The notes: a model not told the origin generated them from the sequence alone. Positions 36,843-47,571 are shown, numbered from the stretch's first letter. The stretch: 64,000 nucleotides of DNA from Sulfitobacter litoralis (GCF_900103185.1 NZ_FNJD01000005.1:124001-188000); one strand, 5' to 3'. Made by a program: numbers and translations.

Positions 36843-37768
36843 CAGGGACGCGCGCGCGTCAGCAGGCGGCGGAAGGCTCCGTATTGGCTGAGTGCGACGC
36901 CCGCAAGGATCAGAACCATCGCATAAAGCAGCGAGGGTGGCAGCGGTTCGTTCAGCACAAGCGCGCCGAGGCAGACGGACCAGACAGGGACTTGGTAGTT
37001 CACCAGTGACATGAAGACCGGTCCCGCGCTGCGTATGACCACGACGCGTAGGAAGTTCGCAGCGGCGGTGGGGAGGAGCCCCAGAAACGCCAGCGCAGCG
37101 AGGATCGGGGGCGACGGGCGGGGCGGCAGCCCCTCGATAGTCAGGGCCATCGGGATGGTAATGAAAGTGGCGATGATCAGCAGGATCGTGGCGAGCCCGA
37201 TGGCGTCGATCGCGGGCAGGCGGCGCATGATGATAGAGCTTGTGGCGTAGCATCCCGCCGCGGCCAAGCAGGCCAGTCGCCCTTGGGTTTCAAGCGCGGT
37301 GCCTGTGCTTTCAAAAGCCTGCGCACCGATCAGGATGACGACGCCGAGAAACCCTAATGAAAACCCGATTGCCTTGCGCGGGCTCATTGCTTCACCCGGG
37401 ACAAAGAAATGGGCCAACGGAAGGATGATTAGGGCGGTTGCGGCCATCGTGACCCCCGCAAACCCCGACGTCACGTATTGCTGTCCCCAAGCGAGCAAGC
37501 TGAACGGCACCGCAGAGCTGGCGGCCCCAATGAAGATCACTGCGGCGAGGTCTGCGCGGGTCGGAGGCGTGGTAAACAGGCGGAACCCGCGTAGGCCCCA
37601 GATCGGGATCATCACAGTGGCGGCGAGCCCCACACGGGTGGCGGCGATCCAAAACGGGGGCATTTCAGTCAGCGCGATTTCCGTCACCAGAAATGTGCCG
37701 CCCCAGATGAAAGCCAGAAGCAGGATCAGCAGCCAGCTGGATTTGGTGATGGTGGGCACATCTGACAT
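36842..37768 (-). CDS. EamA/DMT family transporter
   Basis: A 308-residue protein with ten predicted helices and two EamA repeats (LLLAFIWGGTFLVTEIAL and the late SLVNYQVPVWSVCLGALVLNE). Members export amino acids and other small metabolites; substrate unknown. It is unrelated in detail to the EamA gene at 16256. It lies downstream of ilvC on the same strand but beyond a strong terminator, so it is likely separately transcribed. Confidence 0.87.
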   Translation of the reverse strand: MSDVPTITKSSWLLILLLAFIWGGTFLVTEIALTEMPPFWIAATRVGLAATVMIPIWGLRGFRLFTTPPTRADLAAVIFIGAASSAVPFSLLAWGQQYVTSGFAGVTMAATALIILPLAHFFVPGEAMSPRKAIGFSLGFLGVVILIGAQAFESTGTALETQGRLACLAAAGCYATSSIIMRRLPAIDAIGLATILLIIATFITIPMALTIEGLPPRPSPPILAALAFLGLLPTAAANFLRVVVIRSAGPVFMSLVNYQVPVWSVCLGALVLNEPLPPSLLYAMVLILAGVALSQYGAFRRLLTRARP

Positions 37769-37824
37769 GCGGTTTCCTTGGTCAACGAACAGCGCCCAAT
37801 CTGTGACAGTCGGCTCGTCAGAAG

Positions 37825-37853
37825 AAAAGGCCCGGTGCGAGACCGGGCCTTTT
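37825..37853 (-). terminator. Intrinsic terminator of ilvC
   Basis: A perfect 12-bp stem AAAAGGCCCGGT/ACCGGGCCTTTT with a five-base loop. On the minus strand it ends in a T run, 20 bases past the ilvC stop. The symmetrical A/T ends would let it act in both directions. Confidence 0.92.
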
Positions 37854-37872
37854 CATGTCGCTTAAGAAGCGA

Positions 37873-38916
<1,044 letters not shown>

Positions 38917-39030
38917 TTAAAATCTGAGGTGACCATATCGAAGCTGATGCGAGATGCCATTGCCGGATTGTGAGTTTATTTGGCAAAATGAAGATGGTAA
39001 TGCGCGTTAAGTTTAAAAAATGGAAAAATC

Positions 39031-39486
39031 ATGCTTGATGACATGGATCGTCGCATTCTACGCCATTGGCAGGCGGATGCGGGGCTGACACCGGCGGAAT
39101 TGGCGGACCTGACAGGGCTGACGGCGGGCAAGGTATCGCGCCGTATCGTGCGCATGCAGGAGGCAGGTGTCGTGCAAGGGGTGGCGGCTGTCGTGGACTG
39201 GGCAGCCTTGGGATATACTGTCGAGGTGTCTTTGCGGATCACGCTGGACAAGACGCAGGGCAACGCCTTTGACCGCTTTCTTGACGAGGCGCGAAAGCTG
39301 CCAGAGGTGATCGAGATCCAGACCTTTCTGGGACGGGTTGATGTACGCTTATCGGTGATTGCGCGGGATATGGCGCATTACCAGCAGATTTACCGCGCGG
39401 GTATTCTGACCCTGCCGCATATCGCGGATATCGAGGCGCTTATGCATGTGGCGCGGATCAAGTCAGACGAGGCTTTGCCGCTATGA
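39031..39486 (+). CDS. AsnC/Lrp family regulator 1
   Basis: A 151-residue feast/famine regulator: winged helix at about residues 5-55 (DDMDRRILRHWQADAGLTPA, TAGKVSRRIVRMQEAG), then an alpha/beta ligand-binding RAM domain. It begins 135 bases from ilvC on the other strand and overlaps the next AsnC-type gene by four bases. It probably senses an amino acid. Compared with E. coli Lrp, the wing carries the usual basic residues. Confidence 0.9.
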   Translation: MLDDMDRRILRHWQADAGLTPAELADLTGLTAGKVSRRIVRMQEAGVVQGVAAVVDWAALGYTVEVSLRITLDKTQGNAFDRFLDEARKLPEVIEIQTFLGRVDVRLSVIARDMAHYQQIYRAGILTLPHIADIEALMHVARIKSDEALPL

Positions 39487-39944
39487 TTTCGCTGGATGAG
39501 GTAGACCACCGGCTGATCCGATCGCTTGCACGGGATGCGACCCAAAGTGCGGGGGCCTTGGGCCGCCATCTGGGCCTGTCGCAGCCTGCCACATGGCGGC
39601 GGATCAAACGGTTGGAGGAGGCAGGCATTCTGCGCGGCAAGCGGCTGAGATTGAACCGCGAAGCCTTGGGGTTTGGCGTGACCGTCTTTCTTGGCGTCAA
39701 GCTTGCCACCAAAGGCCGTGTGAGCCTTGAGGATTTCGAACGCGCGGTCAGCGCCATTCCCGAGGTGCAAACCGTGGAGCACGTCTTGGGGCTTTATGAC
39801 TATCGCTTGCGGGTCGTCGCGCGTGATCTGGCAGACTTTGAACGGGTTCTGCGACGCAGGATTATGACGTTGCCGGGGGCGGGTGCAGTCGAGGCAAACG
39901 TGCTGCTCAGCGAGGAACGACTGACCGGTCCATTGGGTCTGTGA
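39483..39944 (+). CDS. AsnC/Lrp family regulator 2
   Basis: A 153-residue paralogue of the preceding gene: helix-turn-helix GRHLGLSQPATWRRIKRLEEAG, then RAM domain with VEHVLGLYDYRLRVVARDL. The ATGA overlap forces matched production, so the two may form a heteromer. It is followed 50 bases later by the aminotransferase gene on the same strand, a possible target or co-transcribed enzyme. Confidence 0.9.
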   Translation: MISLDEVDHRLIRSLARDATQSAGALGRHLGLSQPATWRRIKRLEEAGILRGKRLRLNREALGFGVTVFLGVKLATKGRVSLEDFERAVSAIPEVQTVEHVLGLYDYRLRVVARDLADFERVLRRRIMTLPGAGAVEANVLLSEERLTGPLGL

Positions 39945-39993
39945 CTTTGCCCCACGAGGAGCTATGTTCGCGCGAAACCATCAGGAGGATATC

Positions 39994-41121
39994 ATGCCCG
40001 CTTTGCTAAATTCAGTTGACCCGGAAGGGCTTGAAGAGTTTTCGGTCGTGTTCACCGACCGGTCCTTGAACCATATGAGCGCCGTGTTTCAAGAGGTCAT
40101 GCGTGACATCAGCACTCTGCTCAAGGACGTATACAACGCCGATGCCGTGGCGGTGGTCCCCGGGGGCGGCACCTACGGGATGGAGGCGGTCGCCCGTCAG
40201 TTCGCACGGGGGGCCGAGGTGCTGGTCGTGCGCAACGGCTGGTTTTCCTATCGGTGGAGCCAGATCATCGAGAGCGGCGATCTGACCGGCAATGCGACAG
40301 TGATGAAGGCGCAGATGCAAGGCAACAGCACGCCGTCGCCGTTCGCGCCATGCCCCATCGACGACGTAGTAAAAGCCATTGAGACGCACAAACCGCAGGT
40401 GGTGTTTGCGCCGCATGTTGAAACCAGCGCCGGTGTTATCCTGCCGGACGACTACATTAAGCAGATGGCACAGGCGGCCCATGCCGTTGGCGCGCTCGTG
40501 GTGCTGGATTGCATCGCGTCGGGCTGCGCTTGGGTGGATATGAAGGCGCTTGGCGTCGACATATTGCTGTCCGCGCCACAAAAGGGCTGGAGCGCATCCC
40601 CCTCTGCCGGGCTGGTCATGATGTCGGACCGCGCTGTTGCACGCATGGGAGAGACCAAGTCTGACAGTTTTGCGATTGATCTGGGCAAGTGGCACAGCAT
40701 CATGAGGGCCTATGAAGACGGCGGCCACGCCTATCATGCCACCATGCCGACCGATGCGTTGCGCCTGTTTCGCGATACAATGCTGGAAACCAAATCCTAT
40801 GGTTTCGACCGGCTGAAGGAGGCGCAGTGGCGTCTGGGGGATTCTGTTCGCAAGATGTTGGCCGACAAGGGCGTCGTCTCTGTCGCGGCGGAGGGGTTTG
40901 CCGCGCCGGGCGTGGTTGTCAGCTATACCTCGGATCCGTCGGTGCACAACGGCAAAGCCTTTGCCGCCGAAGGGATGCAGATTGCTGCTGGCGTGCCGCT
41001 GATGTGTGACGAGCCAGAGAATTTTCAGACGTTCCGGCTGGGGTTGTTCGGACTGGACAAGCTTTACGATGTGGATGCGACGCTCGCGCGTTTGGCTGCC
41101 GTGGTTGATAAGGTTCTGTAA
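39994..41121 (+). CDS. Class V aminotransferase
   Basis: PLP enzyme of the alanine/serine-glyoxylate aminotransferase type, 375 residues. The PLP lysine lies in LLSAPQKGWSASPSAG, the pyridine aspartate in LVVLDCIASG, and the early VVPGGGTYGMEAVARQF contacts the phosphate. The start at 39994 has AGGAGGAT ideally placed; the ORF could start 30 bases earlier. It may belong to the AsnC pair's operon. The amino donor cannot be told. Confidence 0.87.
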   Translation: MPALLNSVDPEGLEEFSVVFTDRSLNHMSAVFQEVMRDISTLLKDVYNADAVAVVPGGGTYGMEAVARQFARGAEVLVVRNGWFSYRWSQIIESGDLTGNATVMKAQMQGNSTPSPFAPCPIDDVVKAIETHKPQVVFAPHVETSAGVILPDDYIKQMAQAAHAVGALVVLDCIASGCAWVDMKALGVDILLSAPQKGWSASPSAGLVMMSDRAVARMGETKSDSFAIDLGKWHSIMRAYEDGGHAYHATMPTDALRLFRDTMLETKSYGFDRLKEAQWRLGDSVRKMLADKGVVSVAAEGFAAPGVVVSYTSDPSVHNGKAFAAEGMQIAAGVPLMCDEPENFQTFRLGLFGLDKLYDVDATLARLAAVVDKVL

Positions 41122-41139
41122 ATAAAGCTATGCGGCAGG

Positions 41140-42342
41140 TTATTCTTGCCGCATACCGAGCCCCATCTCCATCAACATGCGCCGGACAGGCGGCAGCGCA
41201 TAAAGCGCGCTCAACCCTTTGGCACGAGCGTCGCGGGCCAAGGGCGTTTTCGCCTGACTGGCGCGGTTCAGCAGATCAATGCCACGCAGGCGCAGCTGGA
41301 TATCGCCAAAACGGGCCTTGTGGTAGGCGTCCAGCATCGGCTGGCTTCCCAGATCGTCGCGGTATTTTTGGGACAGCTCCAGCAGCGTCGCGATGTCTTG
41401 TAGCGACATGTTCAACCCCTGTGCGCCGATGGGGGGCATGACGTGTGCAGCTTCGGCGATCAGGGCAATGCGTTCCCCCGACAGCCGCGCCGCGTGTTGG
41501 CTGATGATCGGCCAGATAGCGCGCTGTGATGCTAATGTCAGCGGGCCAAGCACCTGTGCGCTGCGCTCTGTTGCGGCGAGAGAGAAGGCATCGGCGTCTA
41601 GCGCCATCCGGGCGAGCGATGCCGCGCCGTCATCCATCCACACCACCGCAGAGCAGGGCAGGCCGTCGCGGTCGGGCAGGGGCACGAGGGTGAAGGGCCC
41701 GCCGCTGCGGTGCACTTCGGTTGATACGTTTTCATGAGGGGTCGGGTGTGTGACTGCAAAGGCGAGCGCCTTTTGACCATAGCTTTGGCGGGTTACCTCT
41801 ATGCCGGCTGCGTCTCGCATCGGACTGTCGCGCCCATCAGCGGCAACCACCAGTTTGGCCGATATCTTAGTGCCATCGTCGAGCCCTACGCGTGCCCCGG
41901 TGGTGCGCGTGAATAATGACGTCGTCGCTGTTCCGGGGCGAAAATCGACATTCGGTAGGGCGGTTAAACGCTCTAACAAAGCACGCCGCAGCAGCCAGTT
42001 CGGAAAATTCCAGCCAAAGGGTTGATCCGAAATATCAGCAGCATCAAATGCGCGACTGGTCAGCGGTGCGTCGCCATCCCCGCCGGCGTCAATAATGCGC
42101 ATGACCTGCAAGGGTGCTGCATGATCCGACAGATGCGCCCATATCCCTGCCGCCTCGAGCACGCGGCGGGCTGGCTGCAACATCGCAGTAGAGCGCATAT
42201 CGGCCCCCTGCGCCGTGCCATCGGTCACTGGGGGCGTCGGGTCGACGCAGACCACATTGAACCCTGCGCTGCCGAAGGCTGCCGCCGCTGTCAAACCGGC
42301 AATGCCGCCGCCCGAAATCAAAATGTCACATGTCATGGTCAT
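41140..42342 (-). CDS. UbiH/COQ6-family FAD monooxygenase
   Basis: A 400-residue flavoprotein hydroxylase of the ubiquinone-synthesis class. Motifs: DILISGGGIAGLTAAAAFG (dinucleotide fold), the DG-type motif in VVAADGRDSPMR, and the second FAD motif ALIAEAAHVMPPIGAQGLNMSLQD. It probably hydroxylates the ubiquinone ring; which position (UbiH, UbiF or UbiL type) is undecided. It starts three bases after the stop of the HAD gene, forming an operon. Confidence 0.9.
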   Translation of the reverse strand: MTMTCDILISGGGIAGLTAAAAFGSAGFNVVCVDPTPPVTDGTAQGADMRSTAMLQPARRVLEAAGIWAHLSDHAAPLQVMRIIDAGGDGDAPLTSRAFDAADISDQPFGWNFPNWLLRRALLERLTALPNVDFRPGTATTSLFTRTTGARVGLDDGTKISAKLVVAADGRDSPMRDAAGIEVTRQSYGQKALAFAVTHPTPHENVSTEVHRSGGPFTLVPLPDRDGLPCSAVVWMDDGAASLARMALDADAFSLAATERSAQVLGPLTLASQRAIWPIISQHAARLSGERIALIAEAAHVMPPIGAQGLNMSLQDIATLLELSQKYRDDLGSQPMLDAYHKARFGDIQLRLRGIDLLNRASQAKTPLARDARAKGLSALYALPPVRRMLMEMGLGMRQE

Positions 42343-42345
42343 CAG

Positions 42346-42993
42346 TTAGTCCGTAATTTTTGCAAGAAAAGCTGAAAGATCATCGGTGTGAAAGTGAATA
42401 TGCGGCGCGGGCTCTGCTCTTTCTGCGACGTGCACCGTGCCCATCCCCATTTCGTGCGGGGCGATCAGGTTGCGCGGGTCGTCTTCGAACATGAAGGCGG
42501 ACGATGGGGTCAACGCATCGGTGGCGAATATCAGATCATAGGCGGCGCGTTCGGGTTTGGGTAAATATTGAGCGTGCTCAACGCCATAGACAGCATCAAA
42601 CAACCCCGACAATCCCCGTGCGGCAATGACCTTCTCGGCGTAGGGGGCTGTCCCGTTGGTATAGATAATCCGACGCCCCGGCAGTGCGGCGATCCGCGCC
42701 GCAAGCAGCGGATCAGGTACCAGCGCGTCAAAGGTAATCTCGTGTACCTCATGCAGATACGGGCCAGGATCAAGGTCGTGTTCGCGCATCAGCCCCGCCA
42801 AAGTCGTGCCATAGGTGTGCCAGTAGTGCTTGCGCAGATGATCCGCGCGCCGTCGGTCTACGTTCAGCGCGGTCATTACCCAGTCGGTCATGCGCTGTTC
42901 GATTTGGTCAAACAGGCGCGCCGACGGCGGATAGAGCGTGTTATCAAGGTCGAACACCCAAGTGTTCACGTGAGAGAAATCGGTATTTTTCAT
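42346..42993 (-). CDS. HAD-type pyrimidine 5'-nucleotidase
   Basis: A 215-residue HAD phosphatase of the SDT1/pyrimidine nucleotidase group. Motif I is VFDLDNTLYPPSARLFDQ, motif II sits in IIYTNGT, and the acidic motif in FMFEDDPRNL. It dephosphorylates nucleotide monophosphates or similar small phosphates. It is the first gene of a two-gene unit with the UbiH-type gene. Confidence 0.88.
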   Translation of the reverse strand: MKNTDFSHVNTWVFDLDNTLYPPSARLFDQIEQRMTDWVMTALNVDRRRADHLRKHYWHTYGTTLAGLMREHDLDPGPYLHEVHEITFDALVPDPLLAARIAALPGRRIIYTNGTAPYAEKVIAARGLSGLFDAVYGVEHAQYLPKPERAAYDLIFATDALTPSSAFMFEDDPRNLIAPHEMGMGTVHVAERAEPAPHIHFHTDDLSAFLAKITD

Positions 42994-43091
42994 AAGGACT
43001 TGCTACGCCGCCTGAGGGTACTGTGCAAGATCACGGGGTTGCGCAATTGGACGCGGGGGCTAAGGTGCCGGAGCCTTTTGAAAGAGAACCC

Positions 43092-43745
43092 ATGACGACG
43101 CCACGCTCCGGACCCACTGACGCCTATTCGATGATCTTGGACGCGATTGATGTGGGCACCTATCGACCCGGCGATCGCTTGGTAGAAAGCGAACTGGCCG
43201 AACGGTTTGGCGTGTCCCGAACGCCGGTTCGCGAAGCATTACAACGGCTTGAGACGCAATCTTTGCTGGCGCGGGACGGCCGCAGTTTGATCGTTGCATC
43301 GCTGGATCACAACCAGATGGCCGAGCTTTACGTTGTGCGCGGAGAGCTGGAGGGGCTCGCCGCGCGGCTTGCAGCGCGTCATGCAACGACTGAAGAAGTC
43401 CGCGTGCTGCGTGAAATGGTCGAGGAAGACGATGCATTGCGCGACAACCCGGCCGCGCTGGCACGGGCAAACAGGCGGTTTCACAAACAAATTCATCTGG
43501 CGTCCCACAACCGATATCTCGTGCAGCAACTTGATCTGGTGCATCGGTCCATGGCCCTGATGGCGACGTCATCATTGGCGGTGGACGGACGCGGCGCAAT
43601 TGCACAGGATGAACATGATCGCATTGTGCAGATGATTGAACAGCGCGACGAAGACGGTGCGGACGAAGCCTTGCGGACGCATATCTCGGTCGCGTTTATG
43701 ACGCGGCTGAAGCAAGAGGCCGCGCAACGCAAGGAGGAGGGTTAA
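43092..43745 (+). CDS. GntR family regulator (FCD type)
   Basis: A 217-residue regulator: winged helix (about residues 5-70) with GDRLVESELAERFGVSRTPV and REALQRLETQSLLARDG, then the all-helical FCD effector domain with the metal-binding His/Asp positions (NRRFHKQIHLASHN). The start at 43092 has GAAAGAG; the upstream extension to 43023 lacks homology. It is convergent with the glycosyltransferase gene, overlapping by four bases. Target unknown. Confidence 0.9.
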   Translation: MTTPRSGPTDAYSMILDAIDVGTYRPGDRLVESELAERFGVSRTPVREALQRLETQSLLARDGRSLIVASLDHNQMAELYVVRGELEGLAARLAARHATTEEVRVLREMVEEDDALRDNPAALARANRRFHKQIHLASHNRYLVQQLDLVHRSMALMATSSLAVDGRGAIAQDEHDRIVQMIEQRDEDGADEALRTHISVAFMTRLKQEAAQRKEEG

Positions 43746-45655
43746 GGGGGGCGAGCCGATCTGGTTTGCATCCCATTGTCGGATTTGTGGCTGACGCCAT
43801 GTTCGGTTTTGTCCCAATAGAACGGCATGACCACGAATTCATAAAGTGCCTTATAGGCCGCGAATGACCCTAGAATAAAATAGAACGGCAACGTTATTGC
43901 CCACGGAATAAGGTGCCGGTGCTGAGACCCGGATACGGCCGTCATTGCGATGGCAATACTAAGAATTTCGGCAAACACGAAAAACCCAAATAGGCTATAG
44001 AATGCTTCAGGCCCAAGGGTGGTTTCAACAGGATGTGATGCACCGAAAAGCGGAAGGCAGAAGGTCCAGAGAAATGGGGCGAAGATAAACTGGCAAAATG
44101 TCGCGAGGAACAGCGTTTGCACGCCAAGGAAGCGGATGATCCCCACGTCTCGGATCAGTTGGAGCGGCGCGCGGCTGTGTACGACCCATGTAATCAAGAA
44201 GCCTTTCAGCCAGCGCGACCGTTGCTTGATCCAGGGCCATGCGCGAAAGTTGGCTTCTTCGTAGGTGACCGTTGGTAACAGGTCGGTTCGGTACCCATGC
44301 CGCGCAAGCCGCACCCCGAGGTCGGCGTCTTCGGTGACATTATGGGAATCCCAGCCACATAGCTTTTCCAGGATAGGACGTCGGAAGAAAAGCGTCGTGC
44401 CGCCTAACGGGATGATCAGCCCCAGATGCGCGACGCCCGGAAGAATAACGCGCCACCAAGAAGCATATTCCAGCGCGAAACAGCGCGAGATCCAATTGGT
44501 CCGCGCGTTGTAATAGTCCAGTACCCCTTGGACGCAGGCGACATTTGGTGGGGCGTGCTCAAAATGTTGTACCACGCGGTCAAGCTGGTCGACTTCGGGC
44601 GCATCTTCGGCGTCCCATACGCCGATGATGCTGCCGTTGCAAAAATCCAGTGCATAGTTCAGTGCGCGCGGCTTGGTGCGCAGCTTTCCTGCTTGAGGGA
44701 CTTCGATCACATCGAACCAAAAAGGCAGCCTGGTGCGCGCAATCGTATCACGGGTCATCTGATCGCCTTCTTCCAACACCAAAACGACTTGAAGCAATGC
44801 CTTGGGGTAGGTCAGTTGACCAAGCCGCGCAATCAAAGCGCCCGCAATTTCCTCTTCGTGCAGAAGGGGCACAAGAACGGATACTTTGGGGCGTCTTGCA
44901 GGCACTGGCGGCGGGGCGGGATCCGACGCATGTGGGGTGTTCCCCCATAAGCACCGTGCAACGAAAGATGACAGCCGCAGGGTCATGATCATGGCGCTGC
45001 AACACAACGCCAAGGCGACAAATGCGGTGAACGTCCATGCCGGTAGCGCTATAAACAGGAGGGCTGCGGCACCGCCTACAGTGCAGGCCCAAAGACGTCG
45101 CCCTGGACCGGCAATGCGCCAAGTACGGCAGCTTTGATCCGCAGGGACACGAGTCGCAGCGCGCCTCGCTAAAACAGGTCCATAAAGTGCTGTGATCCGT
45201 CGATCAATCTGGGCGGGTTCTGCAAGCACGGGGACAATATCAAGGTCGACATCACCGAAGGCTTCCCCTTCGATCTCGCTCAGCCGATCTGGCCTGCTTG
45301 TTGCTAAAAAGAGAGTTTTACCCAAGCATCGCCACGGCACGATCTTGTGCCGTAGACATTCTTCGGCTGTTAGATGGCGCGCGAGGGTTGCTTTAGGCGG
45401 GTCGGTGTCAAGATCAACCTGCTGGATCTGATGTTGGAGTACCAGCGCCTTGGTCACCTCGCTGCGCGAGACGAGGCCTTGGGCAACGAGTATATCCCCA
45501 AGGGGCGCATCAAGGGTTTGCTGCGCTTCGAGGGCATGAACCAAAGCGGCCTGATCGATCAGGCCGGCGTCAACCAATATCCGGCCCAAGGGCCGATACC
45601 GCCCGCGTACACGCGCGGGTTTTGGTGATTTCAGCTCTAGCCCAAGGTTGCTCAT
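43742..45655 (-). CDS. MshEN-GT2 fusion glycosyltransferase
   Basis: A 637-residue membrane protein. Residues about 20-150 form an MshEN-type domain (GspE N-terminal repeats: PLGRILVDAGLIDQAALVHAL, PLGDILVAQGLVSRSE), a fold known to bind cyclic-di-GMP in MshE. Two helices follow, then a processive GT2 domain from about residue 257 (VSVLVPLLHEEE, GVWDAEDAPEVDQ, TEDADLGVRLARHG, QRSRWLKG). It ends in a four-to-five helix block. It resembles bacterial beta-glycan synthases whose output could be c-di-GMP gated. GGAAGG precedes the ATG. Product unknown. Confidence 0.87.
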   Translation of the reverse strand: MSNLGLELKSPKPARVRGRYRPLGRILVDAGLIDQAALVHALEAQQTLDAPLGDILVAQGLVSRSEVTKALVLQHQIQQVDLDTDPPKATLARHLTAEECLRHKIVPWRCLGKTLFLATSRPDRLSEIEGEAFGDVDLDIVPVLAEPAQIDRRITALYGPVLARRAATRVPADQSCRTWRIAGPGRRLWACTVGGAAALLFIALPAWTFTAFVALALCCSAMIMTLRLSSFVARCLWGNTPHASDPAPPPVPARRPKVSVLVPLLHEEEIAGALIARLGQLTYPKALLQVVLVLEEGDQMTRDTIARTRLPFWFDVIEVPQAGKLRTKPRALNYALDFCNGSIIGVWDAEDAPEVDQLDRVVQHFEHAPPNVACVQGVLDYYNARTNWISRCFALEYASWWRVILPGVAHLGLIIPLGGTTLFFRRPILEKLCGWDSHNVTEDADLGVRLARHGYRTDLLPTVTYEEANFRAWPWIKQRSRWLKGFLITWVVHSRAPLQLIRDVGIIRFLGVQTLFLATFCQFIFAPFLWTFCLPLFGASHPVETTLGPEAFYSLFGFFVFAEILSIAIAMTAVSGSQHRHLIPWAITLPFYFILGSFAAYKALYEFVVMPFYWDKTEHGVSHKSDNGMQTRSARPP

Positions 45656-45752
45656 CGGTCGAATCCCTTCCTTTCGGAATAATTCGACCGTGGCAGAGTT
45701 ACCTTAATGCGGCGTTAATTGCGGGTGAAGGAAGCGCCCGCGCCCTTGCAGC

Positions 45753-46913
45753 TTAGCTGGCCCGTTCCGCCATGGCCGTGGCGAAACGTTCGAATAGATA
45801 AAAACTGTCTTGCGGGCCGGGGCTGGCTTCGGGGTGGTGCTGGACGGACCAAACCGGACGCCCCTCCATCCGAATGCCGCAGTTGGATCCGTCAAACAGC
45901 GATTGATGCGTTTCCACGATACCGCTTGGCAAGCTTTGCGCATCAACGGCGAACCCGTGGTTCATCGAGGTAATTTCAACTTTCCCCGTATCGATATCTT
46001 TGACCGGGTGGTTCGCCCCGTGATGGCCGTGGCTCATCTTGACCGTCTGACCGCCCAACGCGAGCGCTAGCATCTGGTGACCAAGGCAGATGCCGAAAAC
46101 CGGAAGCTGCGTTTTTTCAAGAACTTCCTTGATCATCGGCACGGCATAAACGCCGGTCGCAGCGGGGTCGCCAGGGCCGTTCGACAGGAAAACGCCATCG
46201 GGATTATGAGCCATTACATCTTCATATGTTGCAGATGCGGGCAGGACCGTGACATCACAGCCAGCCGAAGCGAGGCAACGCAGGATGTTGCGTTTGGCAC
46301 CATAGTCGATCGCAACAACTTTATGTGGCGCATTCTCCTGCTCGGTATAGCCCTCTGGCCAGGCCCAACGCATTTCATTCCAGCGGTAGGATTGCTTACA
46401 GCTGACGTCCTTGGCCAGATCCATGCCTTCCAGACCGGCGAACGCGCGGGCAGCTGCGACCAGAGCTTCGACATCAAAGATGCCGTCCGGGTTGTGTGCC
46501 AGTGCCGCATGGGGCGCGCCTTGCTGACGGATTGCCCGAGTCAGGCGACGTGTATCAATGCCACCGATGGCGATACGCCCGCGGGACGCCAACCAGTCGG
46601 ACAGCGGCTGTACGGAGCGCCAGCTGCTTGGGTCCGTAGGCATCCACTTTACGACCATACCCGCCGCTACCGGATCGCCGGTTTCGTCGTCTTCGGGGGT
46701 GGTGCCAGTGTTGCCGATATGGGGGAAGGTGAACGTCACGATTTGCCCCGCATAAGACGGGTCGGTCATGATTTCCTGATAGCCGGTCATTGCTGTATTA
46801 AAGCAAAGCTCGGCCACGGTTTCGCCCGTTGCGCCAAAGCCCATGCCGTAGAAAAGCGATCCGTCCGCTAGCGCCAGGCAGGCAGTCGGACGAGGTGATG
46901 TGGTCGCGGTCAT
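45753..46913 (-). CDS. carA: Carbamoyl-phosphate synthase small subunit
   Basis: Glutaminase chain of CPSase supplying ammonia for arginine and pyrimidine synthesis, 386 residues. The N-terminal CPSase domain has GMGFGATGETVAELCFNTA. The GATase domain has the nucleophile in FGICLGHQMLALALGG and the His/Glu dyad in HHPEASPGP. The start at 46913 has GGAGG upstream; the longer frame adds 24 unlikely residues. carB is not nearby. Confidence 0.97.
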   Translation of the reverse strand: MTATTSPRPTACLALADGSLFYGMGFGATGETVAELCFNTAMTGYQEIMTDPSYAGQIVTFTFPHIGNTGTTPEDDETGDPVAAGMVVKWMPTDPSSWRSVQPLSDWLASRGRIAIGGIDTRRLTRAIRQQGAPHAALAHNPDGIFDVEALVAAARAFAGLEGMDLAKDVSCKQSYRWNEMRWAWPEGYTEQENAPHKVVAIDYGAKRNILRCLASAGCDVTVLPASATYEDVMAHNPDGVFLSNGPGDPAATGVYAVPMIKEVLEKTQLPVFGICLGHQMLALALGGQTVKMSHGHHGANHPVKDIDTGKVEITSMNHGFAVDAQSLPSGIVETHQSLFDGSNCGIRMEGRPVWSVQHHPEASPGPQDSFYLFERFATAMAERAS

Positions 46914-47112
46914 GTGGGGGGCCTCCAGCGGCAGGTATATGGAGTTAAACGGTGGCAACCTAAGGCGGCGTGCTGCCGGGGTCAATAGGGTGTCTAAAAT
47001 GAAATATGCATATTTAACAATGACTTAACGGTCCTGTGTGGCATTGCCTGCGCGGCGCAATATGTCTATGTTGCACGGCTTAATTCCCCTTAGGGTCAAA
47101 AGGACGATGGTA

Positions 47113-47571
47113 ATGGTACTGCGGACTCGCATCTCGGAAGCACTAAAACAGGCAATGAAGGACAAGGCGGCCAAGCGCCTTTCGACCTTGCGGCTGATCA
47201 ACGCGGCGATCAAGGACAAAGACATCGCGGCGCGCGCTGATGAAGGCGATACTGGTGTTGGCGACGCAGAAGTGCTCGCGATTTTAGGCAAAATGGCGAA
47301 ACAACGTATGGAATCGGTACGCGCCTATGAAGAGGGTGGCCGGCTTGACCTAGCCGACCGCGAGCGCGAAGAGATCGGCGTAATCGAAGAGTTCTTGCCG
47401 CGCCAACTGACCGAAGAAGAAAGCACTAAAGCGGTGGATGACGCGATCGCCGAAGTGGGCGCGACCTCGATCCGTGACATGGGCAAGGTGATCGGCTTGC
47501 TCAAGGGGAAGTACACGGGACAAATGGATTTTGGCGCGGTTGGGCCCAAAGTTAAAGAGCGTCTGAGCTAA
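47113..47571 (+). CDS. GatB/YqeY domain protein
   Basis: A 152-residue YqeY-type protein, a free-standing relative of the GatB C-terminal helical domain. Sequence seen: RISEALKQAMKDKAAKRLST, ILGKMAKQRMESVRAYEEGG and MGKVIGLLKGKYTGQMDFG. It is presumed to bind tRNA, but the role is uncertain. ATG 47113 is preferred over 47107 because AAAAGGA lies nine rather than three bases upstream. Divergent from carA, a widespread arrangement. Confidence 0.88.
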   Translation: MVLRTRISEALKQAMKDKAAKRLSTLRLINAAIKDKDIAARADEGDTGVGDAEVLAILGKMAKQRMESVRAYEEGGRLDLADREREEIGVIEEFLPRQLTEEESTKAVDDAIAEVGATSIRDMGKVIGLLKGKYTGQMDFGAVGPKVKERLS

